A DNA stretch of 64,000 nt, taken from NCBI GenBank assembly GCA_964624795.1, contig CAZUZS010000010.1, positions 1-64,000 of the forward strand, read 5' to 3'. The notes under the pieces were generated by a model that searched no databases, was not told the DNA's origin, and saw only the letters and a program-made list of their open reading frames with translations. The stretch comes from CAZUZS01 sp964624795. GTDB taxonomy: Bacteria > Calditrichota > Calditrichia > RBG-13-44-9. How positions within the stretch are numbered: the first letter of the stretch is position 1; each line of letters begins with the position of its first letter. This document shows positions 52,800 through 61,360 of this stretch, one piece after another. The position numbers and the translations under genes were made by a program.

Positions 52800-54116
52800 T
52801 TAGAATTTAACATGGAGAGGGTTGGACATGTTGCTCTCCTTGCCCTGATGAAGCGAGGTCACGAAAAATTCTATTTCTGGGGTTTCGTTTTTGGGATTGA
52901 ATAGATACCGGGGGATCTTCAAAGGTAGATTATTTACTTTTACAATGCCGGTTTTACTCGGGATACGAACATAAACATTATATTTCACACCTTCCCCTTC
53001 TGTCGGCTCCCAGCTAAGAATAACACCATCTTCTCCCCGGCGCACCTGCAAGTTTACGGGAATGAAAGGATCGGCTTGCCCACGATCGGAATAGGACGAG
53101 GTTTTATCAAGGCTGGCATACGAAATCGCCATGAATTTAGCAGCCTGTTCGTTGTCCGGCTTTCCCTTCGCCTGGTTTCGCACATTGTGACCAAAATTAA
53201 TAACAATTTCTGCCCGGTGCGCATTGCCCAAGATTCCGTAGGGGGAAAAGACATAATTGAATTTATAATTATTTAATAGTCTTAAACCCACCCCAATGCT
53301 ATAGCCGGCTCCAATATCGTTCTCAAAATCATAGCCGCTGCGAATTGCAAGGCTATTCAGCAATTCAAACTCGACACCGGAATATAGATGCACCTTTTCG
53401 TCCGGCTTCTTCACACCATCTACGGAGAAAATAACCGGATTATAGGGCAGTTGGTACGCCAGACCGAGACGGTATGTTAACGGCAATTTCTCGGCATTCG
53501 CTTCATATTTGAGCCGTGGACCCAGATTTTGAATAGCGGCACCAACACTCAAAAATCTGATCGGCGTATCGAACTGCGCACCAAAGTCGATAGCAAACCC
53601 GGAGGCCACAATATCATCGAGGCGTTCCTGCAGATATTTTACCTGCGCACCAACTGCGAAATTTCGGGAGAACCGACGACAGATTCCGGCCTGTGCAATA
53701 AAATCATAAATTTGAAATGCCCCCGTTTTAATTGGTGTCCCGGAAGACGGATCGACATCATATCCTTCCAGGTCAGGAAGATGCAGGTAGCTTGCGCCAC
53801 CTGTCACGGTCCAGCTTTGGGAAAGTGGATAAACCAGGGAAAGATTTTCAATGGAAATATCTTCTATCCATTGGGAATGGTACAACATCATAGCCGGTTG
53901 GGTCGCAAAAGCCCCGCCTGCCGGGTTGAAATAAATTGAATTCACATCTGGTGAAACAGCGGTAAAGGCATTTCCCATTCCCTGCGCTCGGCTTCCTATA
54001 TTCATGTTCAAAAAGTGAAATCCGGTTGTCCCGGAAGCCATGACGGAAGAACAGAGCAAAATGAAAATTGAGATACAAATAAGAGCATTCAATGCACTGC
54101 TTAATCTTCCCTGCAT
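52800..54116 (-). CDS. PorV-type outer-membrane protein with C-terminal fibronectin-like domain
   Basis: 438 residues. Signal peptide 1-26 (LICISIFILLCSSVMA). NMNIGSRAQGMGNAFTAVSP followed by VNSIYFNPAGGAFATQPAMM is the PorV/UPF0164 signature; barrel strands continue to about 320. Unlike typical PorV, residues about 348-438 form a separate segment reading FIPVNLQVRRGEDGVILSWE and later YNVYVRIPSKTG, EIEFFVTSLHQGKES: the pattern of a fibronectin type III repeat. This would place an FN3 module on the periplasmic or surface side of the barrel. Gaps of 268 and 281 bases flank the gene, both without genes. Confidence 0.8.
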   Translation of the reverse strand: MQGRLSSALNALICISIFILLCSSVMASGTTGFHFLNMNIGSRAQGMGNAFTAVSPDVNSIYFNPAGGAFATQPAMMLYHSQWIEDISIENLSLVYPLSQSWTVTGGASYLHLPDLEGYDVDPSSGTPIKTGAFQIYDFIAQAGICRRFSRNFAVGAQVKYLQERLDDIVASGFAIDFGAQFDTPIRFLSVGAAIQNLGPRLKYEANAEKLPLTYRLGLAYQLPYNPVIFSVDGVKKPDEKVHLYSGVEFELLNSLAIRSGYDFENDIGAGYSIGVGLRLLNNYKFNYVFSPYGILGNAHRAEIVINFGHNVRNQAKGKPDNEQAAKFMAISYASLDKTSSYSDRGQADPFIPVNLQVRRGEDGVILSWEPTEGEGVKYNVYVRIPSKTGIVKVNNLPLKIPRYLFNPKNETPEIEFFVTSLHQGKESNMSNPLHVKF

Positions 54117-54384
54117 ACTGCGAACTCCTCTAAATTTCAGATATCATGTTGCAAAGAATCTGCCACGCGGAAGCAAAAAGGAACTTCTTCCTGAAATTCG
54201 TTTAAGGAACCGGAAAAAGAACTTGATTCTCATATATTTAATCAATTTTTCTCGATGCCCGTGATTTTCCGTCTACGATTGCCAGCCTGATTTTTCTCCG
54301 ACCTGCTTCTTATTAGAGACCATTTACCTCCATTGTAAATAATTTATACAGGCATGAAAATAACATGTCCGGGGCGATTACATG

Positions 54385-55185
54385 TCAGAGAAATTTGATA
54401 TCCGGCAAGTACTCGATCTTTCCATAATAAAAAAGGTAGTGCACTATTTCGTTTAAAGAATCCCATGAATTCGGAAGCGGATAATATTGGTAGCAGTCGG
54501 TGAGCAGCTCGTGATAAACAGCCCAACTGTTCGGTCGATTTAAAGAATAAGCTTTGGCAATTTTGGAATAATTTCGAACACCCAGATCCCGCGCACGCTT
54601 CAAAATTTCTATTTCTCCCCTATCCTCGAATCCACCGGAAACCACCAGCATTTTGTGTACGAGTGGGTGCCCCGTTTTCAGGTACCACTCCTCAGATAAA
54701 TCGATGTAATTCTCGATTCCGCCCAAGGCATCGAAGGCCTCAGCCCCAGTCACAAGCACGACCGGGTAGTTCTCCAGTTGGGACTCCACTGACTTTTTCC
54801 CGGGAAGCTTCTTCCATTCCGCTGTTACATTCAGGAATTCTTTTAATGCAACTTGTGCTATGAACTCATCAAACAGGTGATCGGGATTTTCGGTGAAAAA
54901 AACAGCGTCTATTTCAGAAATATCTTTCCTAAAGAACAATAGTGAATTGCGGCCTCGTTGTGGAGATGTAATGATGATATCCTGAAGGACCTTGTACCCA
55001 GATTTGAGCCGCGCATAATGCAATGGGGAGATTATTCCGATATCGATATCATGAGCTTCCAGTGCTGCTGCAATCCAAGCCTGGTCCGCGATCTTAACCT
55101 GGAACGGATGAGGGACGAGATTATTCACGATTGCATAAGTCAGCGGCATCACCGTAATATCCGGTGGAAATGCAAGGCGAGTCAT
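54385..55185 (-). CDS. MqnA/periplasmic-binding-fold protein coupled to a histidine kinase
   Basis: 266 residues, start ATG overlapping the kinase stop by four bases (ATGA). PLTYAIVNNLVPHPFQVK, HDIDIGIISPLHYARLKSGY and DALGGIENYIDLSEEWYLKT match the type 2 periplasmic-binding fold of the MqnA/MqnD (futalosine menaquinone pathway) and PhnD-like families; the DIDIGIISPLHYA segment is the most MqnA-like. No signal peptide, so it is cytoplasmic. Because no other mqn genes are near and it is coupled to a kinase, it may be a ligand-binding partner of that kinase rather than a biosynthetic enzyme (inference). Confidence 0.65.
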   Translation of the reverse strand: MTRLAFPPDITVMPLTYAIVNNLVPHPFQVKIADQAWIAAALEAHDIDIGIISPLHYARLKSGYKVLQDIIITSPQRGRNSLLFFRKDISEIDAVFFTENPDHLFDEFIAQVALKEFLNVTAEWKKLPGKKSVESQLENYPVVLVTGAEAFDALGGIENYIDLSEEWYLKTGHPLVHKMLVVSGGFEDRGEIEILKRARDLGVRNYSKIAKAYSLNRPNSWAVYHELLTDCYQYYPLPNSWDSLNEIVHYLFYYGKIEYLPDIKFL

Positions 55186-57242
55186 CCTTTTTTCTCCAAA
55201 ATTGCTTCTTCTTCGGTGTCAAAAGCAGGAAGAAACAAGTAGCAAAGCGTTCCCTTTTTCGCCTCACTTTCAAAATAGATAATGCCGTTATTTTCCTGCA
55301 CAATTTGATAAACGATAGAAAGCCCCAAACCGGTCCCAAAATTTTTTGTAGTGAAAAATGGATTGAATATTTGCTGCAAATCCTCCCGCTGAATTCCACA
55401 CCCGTTGTCCGATATCTGTATTGACACGTAAGGTTTCCCGGTTATCGTTTTGTAGAATGGTTTGCGCTGCAGCTTCTGCTGTTCCTTCCCAACCGATTCA
55501 ATGGCGATGTGAATCTCGCCCCCAGTTTCTATAGCTTCAATGCTATTGAGAATCAGGTTGAACAGAACCTGTTGGACCTGGCTGTTGTCCACAAAGAGCG
55601 GCGGCAAAGTTGAGGAATAAGATTGGGTAAGCTTGATATTCTGCTGCTGGATTTTTTGTTTCAGCAAGGTAAGAACTTCCCGGAGGATCTCCTCAATATG
55701 GTGGAATTGCCGGTTCGGTTTTTGGGGTTTTGCGTACGAAAACAGGGTTTTCAGCATATCATCCAGTCGATTCACCTGTTTTATAATTCGCTTTACGAAT
55801 TCATTCTTTGGATCCTCCGGGGCAAGCTCCTCCTCAAATGTCTGTGCAATTGCCTTAATTCCCGCCAATGGATTCCGGATTTCGTGCGCAATACCGCTTG
55901 CCATCACTCCCAGGGAGGCCAACCGGTCCATCCGTCGCATTTCCTCCTGGAGTTCTTTCGAATAAGTAATGTCTTTCAAAGACAGGATAATCCCGCCGTC
56001 ATTGCCGGTTTTATCCTCGATCTCCGTCAAGCTGAAACCGACCAGGATTTTCGAGCCGTCTTTCGCTGAAATTTCGATTTCGGGTCTTTCGTAGGTGCCC
56101 TCTACCGGCTGCCGGGCATCGAGAATGACCTTCGCATTTTGTGAACCCAGGATTTTTTGCAGCGGCTGATAAAGCGATTTAGACGAGTCAACCTGCAAAA
56201 TGTCGGCAGATGTCTCATTCAAGTATTTGATCTTCTCATTTTTGTCGATAACCATTATACCGAAATTGAGCTGGTTTATAATATGATCCAGGAATTCAAA
56301 AGAGTACTGCCAAACGTGTGCATCCAGGTTCTCGTCGAGTTGCCTGCGGTTGCTGTCCAGCCTCAGTCCGAACTCAATTAAATTTACGGCAATTGCCAAC
56401 CACTGAGAGTGGAGCTTATGAAATTTCTTGTTGTCAGCACGCAATGCAAGAAAAAGCGCTTTCACATTATTATTCAGCAAAACCGGGTAAAGCGCATAAG
56501 CCTTGACATCAAGGTTGAAAAATGATTTTAATGCCGTCGATAGCGGATTCTCCGTATTCAACTGATTCAGGATGGTGACCTCTTTTAGCCGCACAGATCT
56601 TACAATAGCAGGGATATCATCGAATGGAAAGGCAAGATCGTCTTTGACCGGAAAATCGGGTATCATGTATCTAAGACTAATCTCGGAACCAGATATTACC
56701 TCGAAATATAACAAATATTGAACATCCAGGAGACTGTGTATCGAATCGAAAAGAAGGTGCAAAAATCCATCATATTCGAAATCCTGCAATGGCATTGAGA
56801 CCGCATCCAGAAGGCTTGAAACATGCTGCAAAGCCTTGGGCATCCGGTCAGATCGTGATGGCACTTGTGTTTCCTGATATGCGGGTTCAGAAACCTTCAG
56901 AAGATTCCTCATGCGTGTCTGGATATCTAATTTATCAAATGGTGTCAGAAGGTAGTCATTTACCCCGGATTCTACAAATCGATAACGAAGCCTTGTGTCT
57001 TTGCCAGGAATTAGAGCAAGTGTGGCTGCCGGATGATTTTTCAGAACATGGAGTATATCGAATATGCGTGTTAAAAGTTTAGGTGGCAGGTCGGAGACAT
57101 CGAGGATAACCAGATCAAAATTATCGAATACTGTTGGGGGCTCATCAAAATCTTCAAGATTTTTAAAGAGGATTTCTATATTTTGATGACTCAACGCTTC
57201 TTTTATGAATCGAAGGGAGTTTGGACGGTTCCCCAGAAGCAA
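55182..57242 (-). CDS. pseudo-receiver/PAS histidine kinase, NtrB-like
   Basis: 686 residues in the frame from TTG 57242. Domains: receiver-like 1-115 (Asp in LVILDVSD kept, but acidic pair replaced by GNRP and Lys by Thr in LLTPFD), GAF-like 140-300, PAS 312-430 (FGIMVIDKNEKIKYLNETSA), HisKA with GIAHEIRNPLAGI, and HATPase with NLILNSIEAIE (N box), DNGCGIQ, FFTTKNFGTGLGLSIVY. Start problem: the only ribosome site, AGGAG, lies seven bases before an in-frame ATA at 57260, which would restore the first receiver strand (M-Q-L-N-N-L-L-L-L-G-N); TTG is 25 bases away. Cytoplasmic sensor. Cognate regulator may be any of the receivers nearby. Confidence 0.88.
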   Translation of the reverse strand: MLLGNRPNSLRFIKEALSHQNIEILFKNLEDFDEPPTVFDNFDLVILDVSDLPPKLLTRIFDILHVLKNHPAATLALIPGKDTRLRYRFVESGVNDYLLTPFDKLDIQTRMRNLLKVSEPAYQETQVPSRSDRMPKALQHVSSLLDAVSMPLQDFEYDGFLHLLFDSIHSLLDVQYLLYFEVISGSEISLRYMIPDFPVKDDLAFPFDDIPAIVRSVRLKEVTILNQLNTENPLSTALKSFFNLDVKAYALYPVLLNNNVKALFLALRADNKKFHKLHSQWLAIAVNLIEFGLRLDSNRRQLDENLDAHVWQYSFEFLDHIINQLNFGIMVIDKNEKIKYLNETSADILQVDSSKSLYQPLQKILGSQNAKVILDARQPVEGTYERPEIEISAKDGSKILVGFSLTEIEDKTGNDGGIILSLKDITYSKELQEEMRRMDRLASLGVMASGIAHEIRNPLAGIKAIAQTFEEELAPEDPKNEFVKRIIKQVNRLDDMLKTLFSYAKPQKPNRQFHHIEEILREVLTLLKQKIQQQNIKLTQSYSSTLPPLFVDNSQVQQVLFNLILNSIEAIETGGEIHIAIESVGKEQQKLQRKPFYKTITGKPYVSIQISDNGCGIQREDLQQIFNPFFTTKNFGTGLGLSIVYQIVQENNGIIYFESEAKKGTLCYLFLPAFDTEEEAILEKKG

Positions 57243-57282
57243 AAGATTGTTTAACTGTATGGCACCTCTCCTTTAAATCGAT

Positions 57283-57966
57283 TTACTTGGAAAAAATAGA
57301 CTTAAATTTTTCATAATCATTGATGATGATTTTGCCGCTCTCTTTCCTGAGATAGCGTTGCACAACGAGAGATTTTATGACCCGTGAGATGGTTTCACGA
57401 CTGGTACCGGCCATGTTGGCGAGGTCCTGTTGGAGCGGCAACTCCATAATTTCCACTTGTCCGTGACGGAAGACGCCCGAATCCTCGGCAATTCTTAGCA
57501 GAGTGCTGGCGACCCGTCCAGTGGCATCCTGCAGAGACAGCGACTTTATGTGTTCATCGCTTTTGCGGATACGCTGGGCCAATTCCTTGAGCAGGTTAAT
57601 CGCTATTTGCGGAAAATCCCTGAGCATTTGCAAAAATTCCTCGCGCCGGATAACAAGAAGCTCTGAATCTTCGCTGGCGGTGACATTTGCGGAACGGGTC
57701 TGGCCATCCAGGAGGGACATTTCCCCAAAGAAATCTCCGTCGCTTAAAATTGATAGAATGACCTCCCGGCCGTCATCGCTAATTCTTGAAATTTTTACCC
57801 TCCCGGATAAAATTACAAACATTGTTGAGCCAACTTCTTCTTCAATAAGAATAAGATTATCCTTATGATATTTCTGGCGGCTGGCAACCTGGGCAACTTT
57901 TTCAAGCTCCTTATCGCTCAACTCCGAGAACAGTGGAATATTTTTGAAGATTTCAGCTTCCATCAT
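57283..57966 (-). CDS. Crp/Fnr-family transcription regulator
   Basis: 227 residues. Cyclic-nucleotide-binding-type beta roll 8-120 (GSTMFVILSGRVKISRISDD, GDFFGEMSLLDGQTRSANV with the phosphate-binding loop FGEMSLLDG-RS) and C-terminal winged helix with QQDLANMAGTSRETISRVIK. The pocket sequence resembles cAMP-receptor type proteins; no Fnr-like cysteines are present. Ribosome site AAAGGGG. It lies between the SPOR-protein gene and the histidine kinase gene on the same strand with short gaps, so it may be co-expressed with envelope genes. Effector unknown. Confidence 0.9.
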   Translation of the reverse strand: MMEAEIFKNIPLFSELSDKELEKVAQVASRQKYHKDNLILIEEEVGSTMFVILSGRVKISRISDDGREVILSILSDGDFFGEMSLLDGQTRSANVTASEDSELLVIRREEFLQMLRDFPQIAINLLKELAQRIRKSDEHIKSLSLQDATGRVASTLLRIAEDSGVFRHGQVEIMELPLQQDLANMAGTSRETISRVIKSLVVQRYLRKESGKIIINDYEKFKSIFSK

Positions 57967-57975
57967 TTTTCCCCT

Positions 57976-58584
57976 TTAATATTGTATAACAATTCCTTTG
58001 TGCCCATAAACCCGTTTTATATCATCTCTTAATTTAACAGCCTCCTGTTGGGAATCTAGTTTTCCCGCAATCACGACATACAGTTTTTTGTTGTTATGAT
58101 CTTTTGAAACAATGAAAACCTCATCCAGATGATCCGAGAATTTTCTTTTGCTGCTTAGAGCATTCTCATAGGAACTGAAAGCCCCGATTTGAACACCGAA
58201 GTGGATCGCCTTGCTCTTTATGGAAAATATTCTTTCCCTGAACTGCCCATCATCCATTATTCTGTTGGCGGTATCGTAGAAGCCTTTTGCATAGTAATAC
58301 TGGGAGATCCGGTCCAGAATCACTTTTTTTAATTGCTGATCGGATGTGGATTTGTAGAGATCGACATAGGCCGGCAAGGCATCCTTCATTTCTTCCACAA
58401 ACAAAATTTTTACAAATTTATCCCAGTCCTGATTAATTATTCGACCGGCATTCGATAGGCTTTTCAACTCATGAATATTATTATTCACATATAGCCGATA
58501 GAGATCGGCCGTCTGCGAAAAAGCAGCACTCACCCATAAGATGCAAGTGAGAACTACAAATTGAATGAATTTATGCTTTTGCAT
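57976..58584 (-). CDS. secreted SPOR-domain protein
   Basis: About 202 residues from ATG 58584, starting inside the lapB 3' end; two other in-frame ATGs lie upstream. Signal peptide (FIQFVVLTCILWVSAAFS). A helical middle part is followed by a SPOR domain over the last 75 residues: IHFGVQIGAFSSYENALSSK and LYVVIAGKLDSQQEAVKLRD. SPOR domains bind denuded peptidoglycan at the septum. Tight linkage to lapB and crp suggests an envelope function. Start choice is uncertain because no good ribosome site is visible. Confidence 0.8.
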   Translation of the reverse strand: MQKHKFIQFVVLTCILWVSAAFSQTADLYRLYVNNNIHELKSLSNAGRIINQDWDKFVKILFVEEMKDALPAYVDLYKSTSDQQLKKVILDRISQYYYAKGFYDTANRIMDDGQFRERIFSIKSKAIHFGVQIGAFSSYENALSSKRKFSDHLDEVFIVSKDHNNKKLYVVIAGKLDSQQEAVKLRDDIKRVYGHKGIVIQY

Positions 58585-59708
58585 TGCGGACATATCCATA
58601 ACGGTTCTGTGCCTTTGAACTGACACTCCTGGCAAATATAGCGTCTGCCCGGCAAATAGTTTTTCGCCTCGAGGAAATCTATTGCCCGGGAAGTAGCGGT
58701 TTTATACTGGTTTTTATTATAGAGCACCTGGATACGAAAGCTCACAAGCCGCGCGTCGTTGGCTTTGATTGTATCCATTCTGTCGAGGATTTCCAGCGCG
58801 CGATCGTACTCCCCCTTTTTGCTGTAAATCTCGGCAAGGGAAATGGCTGCTGCAATATTCTCAGCATTGGTCGTCAGCAGGTCGGAGTATAGTTTTTCGG
58901 CTTCGGTAAATTTTCCTAATTCGAACCAGGCCCGTTCCAGGGAATCGAAAACAATGTGTGCCTGCTGTGGAACCTTGCGGCATAACTCCTGCCATTGATG
59001 CACGGCATCCTCCAGGCGGTCCTCCAGATAATAGGATTTCCCTAAATAAAAATATGCAGCGCTGCATTCGTTATCCAATTTCAGCGCCTCCTTAAATTTG
59101 AGGCGGGATTCTTTCCCCTCGTCGTTATTAATTAACTCCAAGCCCTGGAACACCAGGTAAAGCGCCATTTTTTTCTTGAGCGGAGGGGTAAGAGGCTTAA
59201 AATAATTCTTGCTTGCCTGAAACGCGGCATCCCAGTTCTGCTTCTTTTCAAGATAAGTAACCAATTTTGTGGCTGTTTCCCGGTAATAAAGATTTTCGTT
59301 TTTGAGGATTGCATCCGCGATTTCCGCGGCGTGCTCCATATCTCCCATTGTTTCATAATCCAGGAGCAGGCTATGCCGCACTCTGGTCTTAAATTCTTCG
59401 GTTAAGCCGGATCGCAACATCAAATCCTTGTGAATTCGTAACGCGCTGTTGGCCCCTCCCCTGCTGCGCAGCAGATCACCGAGACGCAAATAGGCATTTA
59501 TATTTTCGGTGTCCTCATGAACAGCCTCTTTAAATTTTTGAATGGATCGCCGGTGATCCCCATCGACCAGGTACTCCAGCGCTGCCAGATAATTGTTTGC
59601 CGTTTTTGTGGGTTTACGGTAACGACGGGTGTAATAATAAATGACGGCAAGCGCAACAAGAATCAATATGATGATCAAAAATTCCGTGTAGTAGCCGGTA
59701 TTTTGCAT
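58554..59708 (-). CDS. lapB: LapB (YciM)-like TPR protein with rubredoxin-type zinc site
   Basis: 384 residues. One N-terminal membrane helix (about 8-26), a series of TPR repeats (about 35-340: NINAYLRLGDLLRSRG, CSAAYFYLGKSYYLEDRLED) and a C-terminal zinc ribbon with two CxxC pairs, YICQECQFKG and WICPQCKS. This order is that of E. coli LapB, which together with FtsH controls LpxC degradation and hence LPS level. The gene follows lapA by 17 bases as in E. coli. Its presence supports an LPS-bearing outer membrane. Confidence 0.9.
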   Translation of the reverse strand: MQNTGYYTEFLIIILILVALAVIYYYTRRYRKPTKTANNYLAALEYLVDGDHRRSIQKFKEAVHEDTENINAYLRLGDLLRSRGGANSALRIHKDLMLRSGLTEEFKTRVRHSLLLDYETMGDMEHAAEIADAILKNENLYYRETATKLVTYLEKKQNWDAAFQASKNYFKPLTPPLKKKMALYLVFQGLELINNDEGKESRLKFKEALKLDNECSAAYFYLGKSYYLEDRLEDAVHQWQELCRKVPQQAHIVFDSLERAWFELGKFTEAEKLYSDLLTTNAENIAAAISLAEIYSKKGEYDRALEILDRMDTIKANDARLVSFRIQVLYNKNQYKTATSRAIDFLEAKNYLPGRRYICQECQFKGTEPLWICPQCKSINSFNL

Positions 59709-59725
59709 TAATCGGTTCTCCTTCT

Positions 59726-60058
59726 CTAACTGTTGGATTCACCGGAACCCGGGATTTCATGGTCGGCAATTTCGTCGATTGAAATATTTCTCAAATTCTC
59801 CAATTCTTTTGTCAATTGATTGTTTTTCCTCTCAAGATTTCGAATCTCTGATCGGAGCTGAAACATTGACAAGCTCATCATAATGGCGCCCAGAATGGCA
59901 CCGATGGCGAGGGTAAGCAACAAGATAATAGAGAGATGAACCTGTGGATAATATAGCGTAAAGAACTTCAAATCTACTATCTGATCTGCATTCTGGATTA
60001 AAATGTAGATCAGCAAAACCACCAGCAGAATTTTGATAAGATTACTCAGAATTTTCAT
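59726..60058 (-). CDS. lapA: LapA-domain membrane protein
   Basis: 110 residues with two membrane helices (about 8-24 and 42-65) and a coiled-coil end (LRSEIRNLERKNNQLTKELE). LKFFTLYYPQVHLSIILLL and IGAILGAIMMSL match the LapA (DUF1049) family. Works with LapB in LPS homeostasis. GGAG seven bases before ATG. First gene of lapA-lapB-SPOR-crp-kinase series. Confidence 0.85.
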   Translation of the reverse strand: MKILSNLIKILLVVLLIYILIQNADQIVDLKFFTLYYPQVHLSIILLLTLAIGAILGAIMMSLSMFQLRSEIRNLERKNNQLTKELENLRNISIDEIADHEIPGSGESNS

Positions 60059-60086
60059 ATACAGGCTCCAAAGTTATTTGTTAAGA

Positions 60087-60115
60087 AAAATATGCCAATT
60101 TATAATTTAAATCAA
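60087..60115 (-). promoter_or_regulatory. possible promoter of the lapA operon
   Basis: On the - strand TTGATT (60115-60110), 17 bases, TATTTT (60092-60087), 29 bases before the lapA ATG. A competing TTGGCA-16-TAACTT overlaps it. Confidence 0.4.
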
Positions 60116-60139
60116 TGAGTTTTTAGGAATAACCTGTCA

Positions 60140-61072
60140 TCACCCAAACAGAATGGAATTATAATCAGTCAGAATTTTTGCCGAATTCTGTAATTGTTTT
60201 TCTTCCTCCCCGGTAAGCTTCAGATGGATATGGCGAACAATCCCCTCCCGGTTTACAATGAATGGAAGGCTGAGACAGACATCGGTTATTCCATGCAGCC
60301 CATTTACAGAATTGGAAACGGTCAGAATACTGCTTTCATCCCGCACCACCGAGGCAACAATCTTTTCAACCGCAAGCGCAACGGCGTAATACGTCGCTCC
60401 TTTTCGTTTAATGACCTCCCGCCCGGCATCGACTACCTCCCGAAATATCCGGTCGCGATGTTCTTTGCGGCATGGGCCTTTACATTTATGACAATAGCGC
60501 AGGATCGGAACGCCGCCAATATTGGTACTGCTCCAAAGTGGAACAGCACTCGCCCCATGTTCGCCAATGATGTAGGCGTGAACATTTCTGGGATCGATGC
60601 CATAATCCCGGCTCAACGAATACCGAAATCGCGAGCTGTCCAGCACCGTTCCCGATCCGATCACCCTATTCGCGTTCAAACCGGTAACCTTTATGGTGTA
60701 GTATGTCAGGACATCCACCGGGTTCGACACAATTACCAGCAGAGGATTGGGATTTTGATCCAATATTTTGGGCAGTATATCCCTAAAGATTGCAGCATTT
60801 TTTCGAATCAGGTCCAACCGGGATTCATCCGGTTTTCTATTTTGGCCTGCAGTAATTATTACTAAATCCGCATTCCTGCAGCCGCTGAAATCTTCTGAAA
60901 TAATATCCAATGCCTGGACGAATGAGCTTCCATGCGAAAGATCCAGCGCTTCTCCAAGCGCTTTGTCTGCATTTATATCGATAAGTGATATTTCATTCAC
61001 GGTTCCTTTAATCATCATTGCAAATGCGATGCTCGCCCCTACGCTACCAGCTCCTACTATTGCTACTTTCAT
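60140..61072 (-). CDS. LDH-like L-malate/L-lactate dehydrogenase
   Basis: 310 residues of the LDH/MDH superfamily. NAD loop VGAGSVGAS, Asp32 for NAD, catalytic His in IGEHGASAVPLW and Asp/Arg relay are present. The specificity loop reads TAGQNRKPDESRLDL: Arg79 occupies the position of LDH Gln102, which in the family selects oxaloacetate/malate, whereas the rest of the loop and GATYYAVALA look like LDH. An unusual cluster Cys194-x2-Cys197-x3-Cys201 (CHKCKGPC) sits in the catalytic domain and may bind metal. Malate dehydrogenase is the better guess, with lactate not excluded. GGAG lies seven bases before the ATG. Confidence 0.8.
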   Translation of the reverse strand: MKVAIVGAGSVGASIAFAMMIKGTVNEISLIDINADKALGEALDLSHGSSFVQALDIISEDFSGCRNADLVIITAGQNRKPDESRLDLIRKNAAIFRDILPKILDQNPNPLLVIVSNPVDVLTYYTIKVTGLNANRVIGSGTVLDSSRFRYSLSRDYGIDPRNVHAYIIGEHGASAVPLWSSTNIGGVPILRYCHKCKGPCRKEHRDRIFREVVDAGREVIKRKGATYYAVALAVEKIVASVVRDESSILTVSNSVNGLHGITDVCLSLPFIVNREGIVRHIHLKLTGEEEKQLQNSAKILTDYNSILFG

Positions 61073-61266
61073 CCTTGCACTCCATTCCGAAATAGCATTA
61101 CTTCTTGCACAATTTCGGTATAAATTTTAAAAAATTTTGCACAATAAACAATGACTTTCTTGCCACTGAATTGCTGCCGGATGCGATCTCCTTTTGTGAT
61201 GTGCCCGAAATATGAAAGAAATCCTTCGCTTACAAGGCAGATTGAATATTTTCCTCGGAAATTCAT
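61069..61266 (-). pseudogene. MraZ-like fragment, probably decayed
   Basis: A 65-residue frame whose TGA overlaps the dehydrogenase ATG (ATGA). It opens MNFRGKYSICL, like the first strand of MraZ, and later reads ITKGDRI and VIVYCAKFFKIYTEI, resembling MraZ strands. The segment expected to read KGRISIPAKFR appears in another frame (KRRISFIFR), implying compensating indels. MraZ normally has two such halves and about 145 residues. It may be a pseudogene or a short diverged leader gene. No ribosome site is visible. Confidence 0.3.
61124..61151 (-). promoter_or_regulatory. weak promoter candidate for the dehydrogenase gene
   Basis: On the - strand TTGTTT (61151-61146), 16 bases, TAAAAT (61129-61124), 52 bases before the ATG, lying within the MraZ-like fragment. 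Confidence 0.3.
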
Positions 61267-61360
61267 GCTATCATTTAAAGATTAACAGATTTAGCCGATA
61301 ATAGTTTGTGATAAAATAGATTAAAGAAAACATTAGCGAAAAGATAACAAAATGTTTGAT

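Noticed and set aside
54273..54323. 16-codon frame with GGAGGT just before ATG in the gap upstream of the PorV-FN3 gene
   Set aside because: Ribosome box is only three bases from the ATG and the peptide has no leader-like composition; could be chance.
54385..55185. Firm assignment as MqnA (chorismate dehydratase)
   Set aside because: Only part of the family pattern is visible, no mqn neighbours exist and the gene is coupled to a kinase; kept as MqnA-like.
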